DNA from: Gammaproteobacteria bacterium
GTDB lineage: Bacteria; Pseudomonadota; Gammaproteobacteria; Pseudomonadales; Pseudohongiellaceae
DNA length: 56,698 nt
NCBI GenBank assembly: GCA_018698975.1
Contig: JABIPQ010000142.1
Coordinates: 1 to 56,698 of the forward strand
Reading direction: 5' to 3'
A program made the translations under genes and the position numbers. Positions 15,686 to 24,906 of this stretch are shown piece after piece; position 1 is the stretch's first letter; the number at the start of each line of letters is the position of its first letter. Below the pieces are notes generated by a model. The model did no database searches. It was given only the letters and a program-made list of their open reading frames with translations, and was not told where the DNA came from.

Positions 15686-18051
15686 AAAAGCTCTACGCCC
15701 TCTCATGCTTCTTACTAATAGTCACTACAGCCCCGAGCCTTCTCGCCGCTGAGGATGAGAGCCATTGGGCAGTGCTCGATCAATTCTGCAACGATTGCCA
15801 CAATTCTGAAGACTGGGCCGGGGAGCTATCCCTGGAACTATTCGATGCTGACTCCATCAGTCAGGAACCAGAAGTTTTTGAAAAAATAGTGCGCAAACTG
15901 CGCGGGCGCATGATGCCACCTCCAGGCCAGGATAAACCCGGAGAAAATGACTATATAAATCTGGTCAGCTGGCTTGAAGGTAAACTTGATGGGCAGCCGA
16001 ATGTCATCCCCGGTTATGTCGACATGCGCAGACTTAATCGCACGGAATACCAGAATGTCATCGAAGACCTGTTTGACCTGGAGATTAATGCCGCAGATTT
16101 ACTGCCCCGAGATGACATGAGTGACGGTTTCGACAATATCGCCAGCGTCCTCAGTGAAACGCCCTCATTTGTTGATCAATATGTTTCTGCTGCCCGCACG
16201 GTCGCCGCCATGGCGGTTGGTGATCCCGCTGGCAAAGCCGAAGTAAGCTCCTATTACTCGGAAGGTGAAGTAAATCAGTCCCGGCATGATTCGCGTATGC
16301 CATTAGGGACTCGTGGTGGCATTGTTGCTGATCATTATTTCCCGCTGGATGGCGTGTATGAATTCAAAGTAGATGGACTGGTCACGGGTGACTATACCCC
16401 CGGCCTGGAATACAGACACAAGGTACTGTTATTTATCGATGACGAAGAAGTCTGGTCCCATGATGTCGGTGGTGATGCCGACATGAGAGAGGTTGACCAG
16501 CAACTGGCACCGGCCATCGCTGAACTTAATTCTGCATTGCAGGGCATCATGATTCCGGTAAGTGCCGGTCAGCATAAAGTGGCACTGACATTTATGGCGC
16601 GTTCACTGGTTGAAGCCGATGATATTTTTTATCCATTCACGCCTGGCGGCGGCGACAGTCGCATCATGTCGCCACGGCGCCTTGAAGTAGCCGGCCCGAT
16701 CGAGATTTCCGGCATTGGCAACACCGCAAGCCGGCAAAAAATCTTTATTTGTCAGCCTGTCAGTTCCAGTCAGGAGGCTGCCTGCGCTGAACAGATACTG
16801 GGCACTATTGCCGCCCGCGCCTTCCGTCGACCACTGCAAACTGGCGAGCTGGATATAGCAATGGAGTTCTATCGACGTGGACGCGAGCTGGCCGATTTTA
16901 ATCTGGGCATTCGCACTGGTCTGCTACCGATTCTGGTCAGCCCGAAATTTCTCTATCGGGCAGAACCCCCTCCTGCTGATTTGCCAGTGGGCATGACTTT
17001 CCCATTGGATGACTATGCACTGGCTTCGCGCCTGTCCTTCTTTTTATGGAGCAGACTGCCGGATGAAGAGTTACTTTCTCTGGCTGAACAAGGCCGCTTG
17101 AGCGACTCCGATGTAATGAATAATCAGGTTCATCGTATGCTGGCCGATCCCAGGGCTGAAGCCCTGGTTAATAATTTCGCACGCCAGTGGCTGGAATTAC
17201 AGGAACTGGAGGGCTTCAATCCTGACCCCCTGTTATTTCCGAACGTTGATAAGGAATTGCGCAACGCAGCGCAGCAGGAAGTTGAATTATTTTTGAGCCA
17301 TATATTGCTCGGCAATCGTAATGTATTGGAACTGCTGTCCTCACCAACCAGCTACATCAATGAGCGTCTTGCCCTGCACTATGATATCCCGAATGTTCAG
17401 GGTGACAGATTCCGTGAAGTCACACTGGATAATCCCAGTCGTCATGGACTGTTGGGCAAGGCCGCGGTACTTATGGTGACCTCATATCCCAATCGCACAG
17501 CTCCAGTATTGCGCGGCGCCTGGATTCTCAGCTATCTGACCGGCACGCCACCGGCAAATCCCCCGCCTGATGTTGAGGCGTTTCCGGAAAACGAAGCCGG
17601 CTCGCCGGCGCGCACTGTGCGCGAACGCCTGGAGACCCACCGCGCCAATCCCAACTGTAATGGTTGCCACGGCCTCATGGATCCTCTGGGCTTTGCCCTG
17701 GAAAATTTTGATGCCGTGGGACGTTGGCGCGAAAAAGACATTGATGCAGGCGAATTAATTGATTCCAGCGGTGAGCTGGTTGATGGTACGTCGGTGAACA
17801 ATCCCGTTGAATTGAGTCAGGCACTTAAAAGCAGACCTGACTTGCTGGTGCAGACACTGACGGAAAAACTGATGACTTTTGCCCTGGGCCGACGTATTGC
17901 TTATTTTGATATGCCCACTGTGCGTCGTATCGTCACTCAAGCTCAGGAGAATGATTATCGCTTCTACTCCATTGTGGAAGGCATTGTAAATAGTGAAGCT
18001 TTTCGGTATCAGACAGTAGTCGATAACGAACAGGTTCTGGCAGCAGAATAG
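15682..18051 (+). CDS. DUF1592 family cytochrome-like secreted protein
   Basis: 789 aa with a signal peptide (ends SLLAA near 23). Domains in order: N-terminal Planctomycete-type cytochrome c region with CNDCH at 36-40; DUF1587 (about 108-170, MRRLNRTEYQNVIEDLF); a carbohydrate-binding-like region; DUF1595 (about 355-415); DUF1592 (about 430-555, LSFFLWSRLPDEELL); DUF1588 (about 575-680) with a second haem motif CNGCH and MDPLGFALENFD; DUF1585 (about 705-775). This architecture is abundant in planctomycetes and occurs in some gammaproteobacteria beside DUF1552 genes. It is probably a periplasmic redox enzyme of unknown substrate. Translationally coupled to the MBL gene. Confidence 0.9.
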   Translation: MKKLYALSCFLLIVTTAPSLLAAEDESHWAVLDQFCNDCHNSEDWAGELSLELFDADSISQEPEVFEKIVRKLRGRMMPPPGQDKPGENDYINLVSWLEGKLDGQPNVIPGYVDMRRLNRTEYQNVIEDLFDLEINAADLLPRDDMSDGFDNIASVLSETPSFVDQYVSAARTVAAMAVGDPAGKAEVSSYYSEGEVNQSRHDSRMPLGTRGGIVADHYFPLDGVYEFKVDGLVTGDYTPGLEYRHKVLLFIDDEEVWSHDVGGDADMREVDQQLAPAIAELNSALQGIMIPVSAGQHKVALTFMARSLVEADDIFYPFTPGGGDSRIMSPRRLEVAGPIEISGIGNTASRQKIFICQPVSSSQEAACAEQILGTIAARAFRRPLQTGELDIAMEFYRRGRELADFNLGIRTGLLPILVSPKFLYRAEPPPADLPVGMTFPLDDYALASRLSFFLWSRLPDEELLSLAEQGRLSDSDVMNNQVHRMLADPRAEALVNNFARQWLELQELEGFNPDPLLFPNVDKELRNAAQQEVELFLSHILLGNRNVLELLSSPTSYINERLALHYDIPNVQGDRFREVTLDNPSRHGLLGKAAVLMVTSYPNRTAPVLRGAWILSYLTGTPPANPPPDVEAFPENEAGSPARTVRERLETHRANPNCNGCHGLMDPLGFALENFDAVGRWREKDIDAGELIDSSGELVDGTSVNNPVELSQALKSRPDLLVQTLTEKLMTFALGRRIAYFDMPTVRRIVTQAQENDYRFYSIVEGIVNSEAFRYQTVVDNEQVLAAE

Positions 18052-18120
18052 TCAAATGATAGTAATAGACAGTTAATAGATAACTAATAAATAGTTAATT
18101 TAAGCGCTCAGGAGGAAAGC

Positions 18121-19437
18121 ATGTTTCTTTCCAAAAAATATTTATCGCGCCGCCATGTTTTGAGAGGCATGGGCTCCAGTATTGCCCTGCCCTTGCTTGA
18201 TGCCATGATTCCAGCGGCAACAGCTCTGGCACAGACGGCTGCCAACCCTGCCCCTCGCCTCGGATTTATTTACCTGCCCCATGGCGCCGTGGCAGGCAAA
18301 TGGGCGCCTGATACAACAGGAAGAGACTTTGAACTCAATCAGATTCTCAAGCCACTTGAGCCCTACCGGGACCAACTCTCAATTGTTTCTGGCCTTGATA
18401 ATGCCACTGCCAATGGGCCTGTTCATGCTATTACACCTGGCACCTGGTTGAGTAGTGTCTCACCGCGCCGTAGTCATGAGCCACTTGGCGGAATTACTGC
18501 AGACCAGATTGCGGCCCGGCATATAGGCCAAAATACACCGCTACCTTCTATCGAGGTGGCCACGGAAGAAAGCGGTGGCGCTGCTGCTTGCGACAGTGGC
18601 TATGGCTGCACCTTCTCAACCACTATTTCAGTACGTACGCCTACTCAGCCATTACCTATGGAATTTAACCCCCGCAAACTGTTCCAGAAACTGTTTGGCC
18701 AGGGCGATACGGTAGAAGAGAGAATGCTGCTGTCCCAGCAATTTACCAGTATGCTGGATGTAGTCACTGGTGAAGCGGCAACATTGAAACAAAAAGTGGG
18801 TGCTCGCGATGCGCAACGTATCGACACCTATCTGGACAGTGTGCGTGAAGTAGAACGACGCGTTCAGAATATAGAAAAACAGGATTTATCCCACATGGTG
18901 CTACCAGATGCACCTGCAGGCATCCCGCGTAACTTCCCTGACCATATCAATCTCATGTTTGACATGATTGGTCTGGCACTGGAAGCCAATATGACCAATA
19001 TCTATACCTTTATGATGGCCGCAGAAGTCAGTGATTTAACCTACAACCACATCGGTGTCGCTGAAGCCTTTCACCCGCTGTCCCATCATCAGGAAAATCC
19101 ACAAAAGCTGGAGCGACTGGCGCAAGTGCAAACCTGGCATACCGAAGTGTATGCAAAATTTCTCGACAAACTGGCCAATATGCCCGACGGGGACGGCAGT
19201 ATGCTGGATCACAGCATCATGCTCTATGGCAGCAATATGAGTAACAGTAATTCGCACAGCCATATTGATTTACCTTTGGCAGTACTTGGCGGCGGTGCCG
19301 GGGCTCTCTCTGGCGGCCAGCATGTGCGCTACCCGGTCGGGACTCCAATTTCCAATCTGGTACTAACCCTACTGCAACGTGCCGGAGTGCCAGTCGATTC
19401 CCTGGGCGACAGCACCGGTGAAATCAGCGAAGTATAA
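18121..19437 (+). CDS. Tat-exported DUF1552 protein
   Basis: 438 aa. It starts with the twin-arginine signal SRRHVLRGMGSSIALPLLDAM, cut after TALAQ. The body matches DUF1552: GFIYLPHGAV, LVSGLDNATANGPVH, a helical stretch with YLDSVREVERRV, FHPLSHHQEN, and a C-terminal MLYGSNMSNSNSHSH...PLAVLGGGAG. The family is alkaline-phosphatase-superfamily-like and normally partners DUF1592 proteins, as here. The function is not established. AGGAGGA (18110-18116) gives a strong ribosome site. It has a close paralogue at 47320 with a nearly identical signal peptide. Confidence 0.9.
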   Translation: MFLSKKYLSRRHVLRGMGSSIALPLLDAMIPAATALAQTAANPAPRLGFIYLPHGAVAGKWAPDTTGRDFELNQILKPLEPYRDQLSIVSGLDNATANGPVHAITPGTWLSSVSPRRSHEPLGGITADQIAARHIGQNTPLPSIEVATEESGGAAACDSGYGCTFSTTISVRTPTQPLPMEFNPRKLFQKLFGQGDTVEERMLLSQQFTSMLDVVTGEAATLKQKVGARDAQRIDTYLDSVREVERRVQNIEKQDLSHMVLPDAPAGIPRNFPDHINLMFDMIGLALEANMTNIYTFMMAAEVSDLTYNHIGVAEAFHPLSHHQENPQKLERLAQVQTWHTEVYAKFLDKLANMPDGDGSMLDHSIMLYGSNMSNSNSHSHIDLPLAVLGGGAGALSGGQHVRYPVGTPISNLVLTLLQRAGVPVDSLGDSTGEISEV

Positions 19438-19445
19438 AAATAAAC

Positions 19446-20924
19446 ATGATGAAAATTTTCCGCCTCATAATTTTGCTCGCAATGTGCAACTCCCTGCCTG
19501 CGCAAGCCGATGATTTACTTGATGCCGCAAAAGCAGGTGATGCATCCACTGCCTTGTCCCTTATCAACAATGACAATGTTAATACCAGTGACAATACCGA
19601 AACCACGGTTTTGCACTGGGCTGTCTTCAATGATCAGTCGGAACTGGTCGCTGCATTAATCGCCGCAGGGGCAAATGTAGACACTACCAATAAATATGGT
19701 GCTTCACCTTTGGGCGAGGCGGCAATTACAGGTAACCCTGCCGTGATTGAAATGTTGCTGACAGCAGGTGCCGATCCGGATGCAAGTAATCCTGAGGGGC
19801 AAACGGCATTGATGGTATTGGCGCGTACGGAAAATATTGAGGCCGCAAAAATACTGCTTGAGCATGGCGCCAATCCGGATTTAAGGGAAAACTGGAAAGC
19901 ACAAAACGCATTGATGTGGGCGGCCGCACGGGGCCGTCCAGAAATGATTCGTCTGTTAAGCAGTTATGGTGCAGACCCCAACGCCCGCGCTCGCATCAAT
20001 GACTGGAAACGGCAGACGACTGTTTTCCCCCGTTCAAAATATCTACCTGCTGGCGGCCTCACCCCCATGTTGTTTGCCGCTCGAGAAGGCTGCCTGCTAT
20101 GTGTTATGGCCCTGCTGGAAGCCGGTGCCGATATCAACATGCCGGATCCCGATGAAATCACGCCTCTGTTAATGGCAATGCTCAATGCAAGATTTGATAT
20201 TGCAAAATACCTGATTGAACAGGAAGCTGACATCAATAAATGGGACAGGTATGGACGCACACCGCTGTATTCAGTGATTGATTATAAAACTTTGCCTACT
20301 GGTGGCAGACCTGACCGACAATCAACTGATGACACACTCCCGGCCGAGCTGGTTGCCCTGTTGCTTGAAAAAGGCGCCAACCCCAATGCGCAACTAAAAT
20401 TATTACCGCCACATCGTAATGTAGTGGATGACCGTGGCATGGATTTAACCCTGACCACTGGTGCCACTCCCTTGATGCGCGCGGCACGCGCAGGGGATAC
20501 TGAATCTGTTGCCTTGTTACTTGAGCATGGGGCACGTACCGATATTCGCCAGCTGGAAAGAGTCACTGCACTAATGACGGCAGCAGGTTTGCGCCACTAC
20601 AGCATCGACACCCGAGGCAAATATGTGACAGAAGAAGATGCTGTGGCTTCTGCACGTCTGATTTTGGAAGCAGGAGCAGAGATCAATGCCGTAGAACATT
20701 TTGGCCAGAGCGCACTGCATGGCGCGGCCTTTCGTGGCTGGAACGATATGGTACTGCTATTAGTAGACTACGGCGCTGACTTATCCATCAAGGATATTGA
20801 TGGTTTCACCCCGCTTGATGCTGCACTGGGAAATATTCGTGGCATGGGACGGGAAGCCAGCCTGACAGTTGTTAATGAAGATACCGCCCGACTGTTAGAG
20901 AGCCTGGCATTGAAAACACAATAA
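19446..20924 (+). CDS. secreted ankyrin-repeat protein
   Basis: 492 aa with a signal peptide (MKIFRLIILLAMCNSLPAQA|DD). About ten ankyrin repeats follow in three blocks, e.g. TVLHWAVFNDQSELVAALIAAGAN and ALMVLARTENIEAAKILLEHGAN. A non-repeat insert (residues about 183-200, WKRQTTVFPRSKYLPAGG) precedes a repeat with AAREGCLLC. It is probably a periplasmic protein-binding scaffold acting with the DUF1592 and DUF1552 products. The start is 8 bp after the DUF1552 stop, so it is in the same operon. The paralogue at 48671 keeps the same layout, including LLEKGANPNxQLK. Confidence 0.88.
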   Translation: MMKIFRLIILLAMCNSLPAQADDLLDAAKAGDASTALSLINNDNVNTSDNTETTVLHWAVFNDQSELVAALIAAGANVDTTNKYGASPLGEAAITGNPAVIEMLLTAGADPDASNPEGQTALMVLARTENIEAAKILLEHGANPDLRENWKAQNALMWAAARGRPEMIRLLSSYGADPNARARINDWKRQTTVFPRSKYLPAGGLTPMLFAAREGCLLCVMALLEAGADINMPDPDEITPLLMAMLNARFDIAKYLIEQEADINKWDRYGRTPLYSVIDYKTLPTGGRPDRQSTDDTLPAELVALLLEKGANPNAQLKLLPPHRNVVDDRGMDLTLTTGATPLMRAARAGDTESVALLLEHGARTDIRQLERVTALMTAAGLRHYSIDTRGKYVTEEDAVASARLILEAGAEINAVEHFGQSALHGAAFRGWNDMVLLLVDYGADLSIKDIDGFTPLDAALGNIRGMGREASLTVVNEDTARLLESLALKTQ

Positions 20925-20947
20925 ATCTGTTAAGTCTTATAAACGAA

Positions 20948-22165
20948 TTATGCGCCAGGCAATTGATGTAATGCCATCCACTTCACCACATCAGCATGTT
21001 GTACCAGTCCTTTTGCCTTGCCATCCTTTACCACCAGCATTGGTTCGTCGCCGGCTTTTATCAGCGTATTAATCGCATCTTTGGCCCGGGTCGTCGGTTC
21101 CAGACATTCCATCGTCTCTATAGAACTCATCACCTCTCCCAGCTTAAGGTTCGCCCGGTTTTCAATCAGCAGATGACTAATCTGGAAAAGATTAAGCGCC
21201 CCTACCAACTTTTCATTAGCGCTCACTGGCCAAAGCCTTTGATTGCTCCGCAACAGATAGTTATCGATAAATTCCGTGAGGGGCATACCGGCATCGACAG
21301 TTTCAAAGTGAGTGCGCATCAGATCGGCTATTGTGAAAGCACCCAGAGTTTGATCGGTGACCAGCTGCTTGTAACTCATGGTTGCCAGGTTAGCCAGGAA
21401 CCAACCAATAAGTATTGACCATAAACTGCCCAAGCCTTGCCCCTGAAGTAATCCCATTACTCCCGTGGCCATCAAAAACCAGCCGAAGTAGCGACCAACG
21501 TTGGAGGCCCAGAGGGTAGCCTTGCGCTGATCACCGGTGATAGCCCAGATACTGGCGCGAAACACCCTGCCACCATCCATGGGAAATCCGGGAATCATAT
21601 TGAAGATGGCCAGCAACAGATTGATGGAGCCGAGCCAGAACAAGGCTGTAGCCAGTGGACCAAGAGTGGTCAGCACACTCAGATCACCACTTCTCACCGT
21701 TTCTGCCACATTCATGTCACCTGCCAGATAAAACGCCAGATTACTGCAGATAATGGCGATTAGCAGGCTCATCAGAGGCCCGGCGATGGCAATCATGAAT
21801 TCATGCTTGGGACGATCAGGCTCGCGACTAATTTCGGCGACACCACCGAAAAGAAATAGTGTGATACGTGGTACCGGTATACCCAGGTACTGGGACACCA
21901 CGGAGTGGGAAAGTTCATGCGCCAGCAATGACGCAAAAAAAGCCAGCCCGGACAGCAGCGCCGTGCCCCAGACCATGGCCGGCGTCCACTCCGGATGCCA
22001 GCTGGTGTAAACCCCGTTACCCAGGCTAAACACGATCAGCGTAAAAATAATGATTACGCTGATATCCAGCCGGATCTCGATGCCAAATATGGTAAACAGT
22101 GACAAGCTGTGAGCGTTGTCTGCCTTGTTCCCCTGAGCCGGGTTGTGCGTGCCTTGCTTATTCAT
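20948..22165 (-). CDS. site-2 protease (M50) with CBS domains
   Basis: About 405 aa. Membrane core: zinc motif HELSH (in SLLAHELSHSVVSQYLG) and the second-metal motif NMIPGFPMDGGR, both complete. A C-terminal CBS pair (about residues 280-400) has MRTHFETVDAGMPLTEFI and EVMSSIETMECLEP. This is the SpoIVFB/Rip3-like intramembrane protease class, where the CBS domains sense adenine nucleotides. ATG 22165 has AGGCGA at proper spacing; the open frame to 22219 lacks one. It is convergent with the ankyrin gene. The substrate, usually an anti-sigma factor, is not visible. Confidence 0.88.
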   Translation of the reverse strand: MNKQGTHNPAQGNKADNAHSLSLFTIFGIEIRLDISVIIIFTLIVFSLGNGVYTSWHPEWTPAMVWGTALLSGLAFFASLLAHELSHSVVSQYLGIPVPRITLFLFGGVAEISREPDRPKHEFMIAIAGPLMSLLIAIICSNLAFYLAGDMNVAETVRSGDLSVLTTLGPLATALFWLGSINLLLAIFNMIPGFPMDGGRVFRASIWAITGDQRKATLWASNVGRYFGWFLMATGVMGLLQGQGLGSLWSILIGWFLANLATMSYKQLVTDQTLGAFTIADLMRTHFETVDAGMPLTEFIDNYLLRSNQRLWPVSANEKLVGALNLFQISHLLIENRANLKLGEVMSSIETMECLEPTTRAKDAINTLIKAGDEPMLVVKDGKAKGLVQHADVVKWMALHQLPGA

Positions 22166-22445
22166 AGTTCGCCTGATTGAGTCTGTATCTGTTAATCGTA
22201 ACATGCCTGCCAGTTGCATCTGATGAAATTACTGATTCAAATTAACAGCATAGAAACATTTGAGCGCGCAGCGCTGCAATCGTTTGTAGAAACAAAACAG
22301 GCAAATTCACAAGGCGTATTTGGATTTTGAGACTCAGGACTGGCACAGGAAGGAAACTGCCAAGTCCAAGGCCGTAACTTGAGTCTGGACTCCCTCGTAA
22401 TGAGCGTTTATTCTTTCCATACATTACCCGTTCAGAGATTTAGAA

Positions 22446-23456
22446 ATGAAATTATTAGCCAGCGCCATAATTGTTCTAGCAGCAGCCTTGCATTTCGGCA
22501 CACCTGTATTCGCTCATCACAGCCAGGCCATGTTTGATACCTCCCAGGAAATCCTGATCGAAGGAACCGTCAACCGCTTTGACTGGGTCAATCCGCACAT
22601 GTACCTGATTGTCGAAACCACTGGTCCCGATGGCGAGCCCGCGCTGGTTGAAGGCGAAGGCCTGGCGATAACCCAGGCTCTCGTCGATGGCCTTGACCGT
22701 GAAGCACTGCAGCCCGGCACACCAGTGGTCATGCGCGCAAACCCCAATCAGGGTGGCTGGGGCAAACAGGTTCGCATTCTCGACGTCACCACACAGGATG
22801 GTGAGATTCATCCCTTTTACAAAGAGAGCAATCGAAGCCGCAGACTGACGCCAGCGCAATCCCTTAACGGCCGCTGGGCACCCAACCGAGCGGCGATTGG
22901 CGCAGGTTTCGGAGCCATGGCGCGTTTCCCGTTAACACCGGAAGCCCGCGCCATTCAGGCGGAACTGCGTGATGATGGACTTTGTCTGGTTGAACCCGTC
23001 CCATTCCTCGCAATACTCGACGAAATGCGCTCAATCGAGATTGGCGTAGACGAGATTGTAATTCACTTCGATAATTCGGGCGACCATGTCGTGCGCACCA
23101 TCACCATGGACGCAGAGCATCCAGCAGACCTGCAACCCAGCCATCACGGACACTCGGTCGGCTGGTGGGATGGTGATACGCTGGTGATTGATACTATTGC
23201 CTACGAGCCGAACAGCTCTGGCCTCGGTGGCAGCGTGCCATCGAGCGGAAGCAAGCACACAGTGGAGCGGCTAACGCTCACCGAGGAACGCACTCGCTTA
23301 CGTTATGAGATCACCGTGGAAGATCCGGTTTATCTCACGGAGCCTGCCACATTAGCGCAGCAATGGGATCATCGCCCCGACATTGATTTCTCGCCAGCTG
23401 CTGAAGTCTGCGACGATGAGGTTGCTGCAAGGTATATTGATCACTTACCTGAGTAA
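22446..23456 (+). CDS. DUF6152 domain fused to GDTLVIDT-type domain
   Basis: 336 aa. The signal peptide ends VFA|HHS. Residues about 24-125 are a DUF6152 domain: HHSQAMFD, IEGTVNRFDWVNPHMYLIV, QPGTPVVMRANP. Residues about 140-336 are the second domain: LNGRWAPN, then HHGHSVGWWDGDTLVIDT, then TVEDPVYLTEPATLAQQW and a final EVCDDEVAARYID. The fusion joins two families that are separate neighbours at 13163/13594 and at 23600/24470, which argues that they work together. Both functions are unknown. It is the first gene of a three-gene rightward set, 143 bp ahead of the next. Confidence 0.75.
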   Translation: MKLLASAIIVLAAALHFGTPVFAHHSQAMFDTSQEILIEGTVNRFDWVNPHMYLIVETTGPDGEPALVEGEGLAITQALVDGLDREALQPGTPVVMRANPNQGGWGKQVRILDVTTQDGEIHPFYKESNRSRRLTPAQSLNGRWAPNRAAIGAGFGAMARFPLTPEARAIQAELRDDGLCLVEPVPFLAILDEMRSIEIGVDEIVIHFDNSGDHVVRTITMDAEHPADLQPSHHGHSVGWWDGDTLVIDTIAYEPNSSGLGGSVPSSGSKHTVERLTLTEERTRLRYEITVEDPVYLTEPATLAQQWDHRPDIDFSPAAEVCDDEVAARYIDHLPE

Positions 23457-23599
23457 CTTACAAAGCGAAATACGGGGCGAGTTCACACATGACTCCATGA
23501 ACCGCTGAGCAATAATCGAGGCCAGCGAAGAGGGTCCTCGGTTTTACGCTGACGAGCCCACTGCCGAAGGCAACAATTTTTAGAATCAGGAAAAGCACT

Positions 23600-24445
23600 A
23601 TGCTCACTAATGTTTATAAAAACTCTTTTACCCGACTTCTCCTATGCATCATCCTGGGTTCCTCACTGGCACCAACAACTGTCCTCGCTCAATGGATTGG
23701 CTATCCAACACCAGGCGTACCGCATAAAGCTGATGGTAGCGTAGAGATGAATGCTCCAACTCCAAGAATGCCCAACGGCAAACCGGATCTATCCGGAATC
23801 TGGATTGCAGACCGCACACCCGAGGGAGAACAAACGCGCAGCGATGTTGGCAACCTGTCTTCCTCACGCCACATGGCCAATCTTGGTGTGGACTTACCTG
23901 ACGGCTTACCCTATCAACCCTGGCTGATCCCGATTGTTAAAGAACGCACAGACAACCTGGCTGTGGATGATCCCCATATACGCTGCTTACCTGATAACTT
24001 CCTGCGCGCTTATGGACTTCCGCACTTACTGAAGTTTGTACACACAGCCGACCTGTTGCTGGTACTCAATGAAATGAATGCCGGCTACCGCCAGGTCTTC
24101 ACTGACGCACGCCCACTGCCCGAAGACCCTACACCTTCCTGGCAGGGATATTCTTCGGCACACTGGAATGGCGATACACTGGTGATCGATACCATCGGTG
24201 TTCGTGATGACACCTGGATCGACTGGAATGGCAGTGTACTGACAGAAACGGCAAAAGTACGTGAAGAAATAACCCGCCTTGACTTTGGTCATCTGGAAAT
24301 CAAAGTCACTGTCGATGATCCACGAGCATATACAGAACCATGGTCTGCCACTTTGCGACAGCGCATAGTTGTAGATGCAGAGTTAATTGATGAGATCTGC
24401 CTGGAAAACGAGCAGTTTGTTGAACGTATGAATCTTCCTTTTTAG
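23600..24445 (+). CDS. secreted protein, GDTLVIDT-like family
   Basis: 281 aa with a signal peptide (LLLCIILGSSLAPTTVLAQ). Mature part: PNGKPDLSGIWIADRTPE near residue 56, HIRCLPDNFLRAYGLP, WQGYSSAHWNGDTLVIDTIGV near 186, and VTVDDPRAYTEPW before the C-terminal EICLENEQFVERM. It shares these landmarks with the C-terminal domain at 22446. The proteins are extracytoplasmic, beta-rich and of unknown function. GGAAAAGC precedes the ATG. A DUF6152 gene follows 24 bp after its stop, probably in one operon. Confidence 0.78.
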   Translation: MLTNVYKNSFTRLLLCIILGSSLAPTTVLAQWIGYPTPGVPHKADGSVEMNAPTPRMPNGKPDLSGIWIADRTPEGEQTRSDVGNLSSSRHMANLGVDLPDGLPYQPWLIPIVKERTDNLAVDDPHIRCLPDNFLRAYGLPHLLKFVHTADLLLVLNEMNAGYRQVFTDARPLPEDPTPSWQGYSSAHWNGDTLVIDTIGVRDDTWIDWNGSVLTETAKVREEITRLDFGHLEIKVTVDDPRAYTEPWSATLRQRIVVDAELIDEICLENEQFVERMNLPF

Positions 24446-24469
24446 GAAGCAAAGAATTCAGGAATTAAC

Positions 24470-24883
24470 ATGAAAAATATTATTCAGAAAAGTATGTTTG
24501 TCATTATTGCCAGTGTGTGTTTTTTCGCAGCCAACGGGTATGCACACCATTCCTTTCCTGCACAGTACGATGCATCTAAAACAATCACCCTGAACGGCAA
24601 GGTAACTAATGTTGAATGGACCAACCCTCACATTTTTATCTATGTGGATGTTGCAGATACAGACACGGGAGTAGTTGAGAACTGGGCACTGGAACTGGGC
24701 GGACCTAACGCTCTTTTACGCGCCGGCTGGAAACGCAACTCGCTAAAAACGGGTGATGTCATCACTGTTGATGGAGCGCTGGCAAGGGATGGCAGTAACC
24801 TGGTGAACGCAACATCAATCGTTCTCGATGCAACAGGTAAACGTATGCTTACAGCTTCAAGCCGGGATTCGAACACAGAGTAA
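24470..24883 (+). CDS. DUF6152 secreted protein
   Basis: 137 aa. The signal peptide (SMFVIIASVCFFAANGYA) is cut before HHSFPAQYD. The core GKVTNVEWTNPHIFIYVDV and W-x-L-E-L strand, then LKTGDVITVDGALARDG, follow DUF6152. As in the other copies, mature residue 1 is predicted to be His and a further His sits in NPH. AGGAATTAAC precedes ATG 24470. It is the last gene of the 22446-24883 set and converges with the FAD oxidoreductase gene. Confidence 0.85.
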   Translation: MKNIIQKSMFVIIASVCFFAANGYAHHSFPAQYDASKTITLNGKVTNVEWTNPHIFIYVDVADTDTGVVENWALELGGPNALLRAGWKRNSLKTGDVITVDGALARDGSNLVNATSIVLDATGKRMLTASSRDSNTE

Positions 24884-24906
24884 AAGCAGAAAGAAAAAGA
24901 CTGCTA

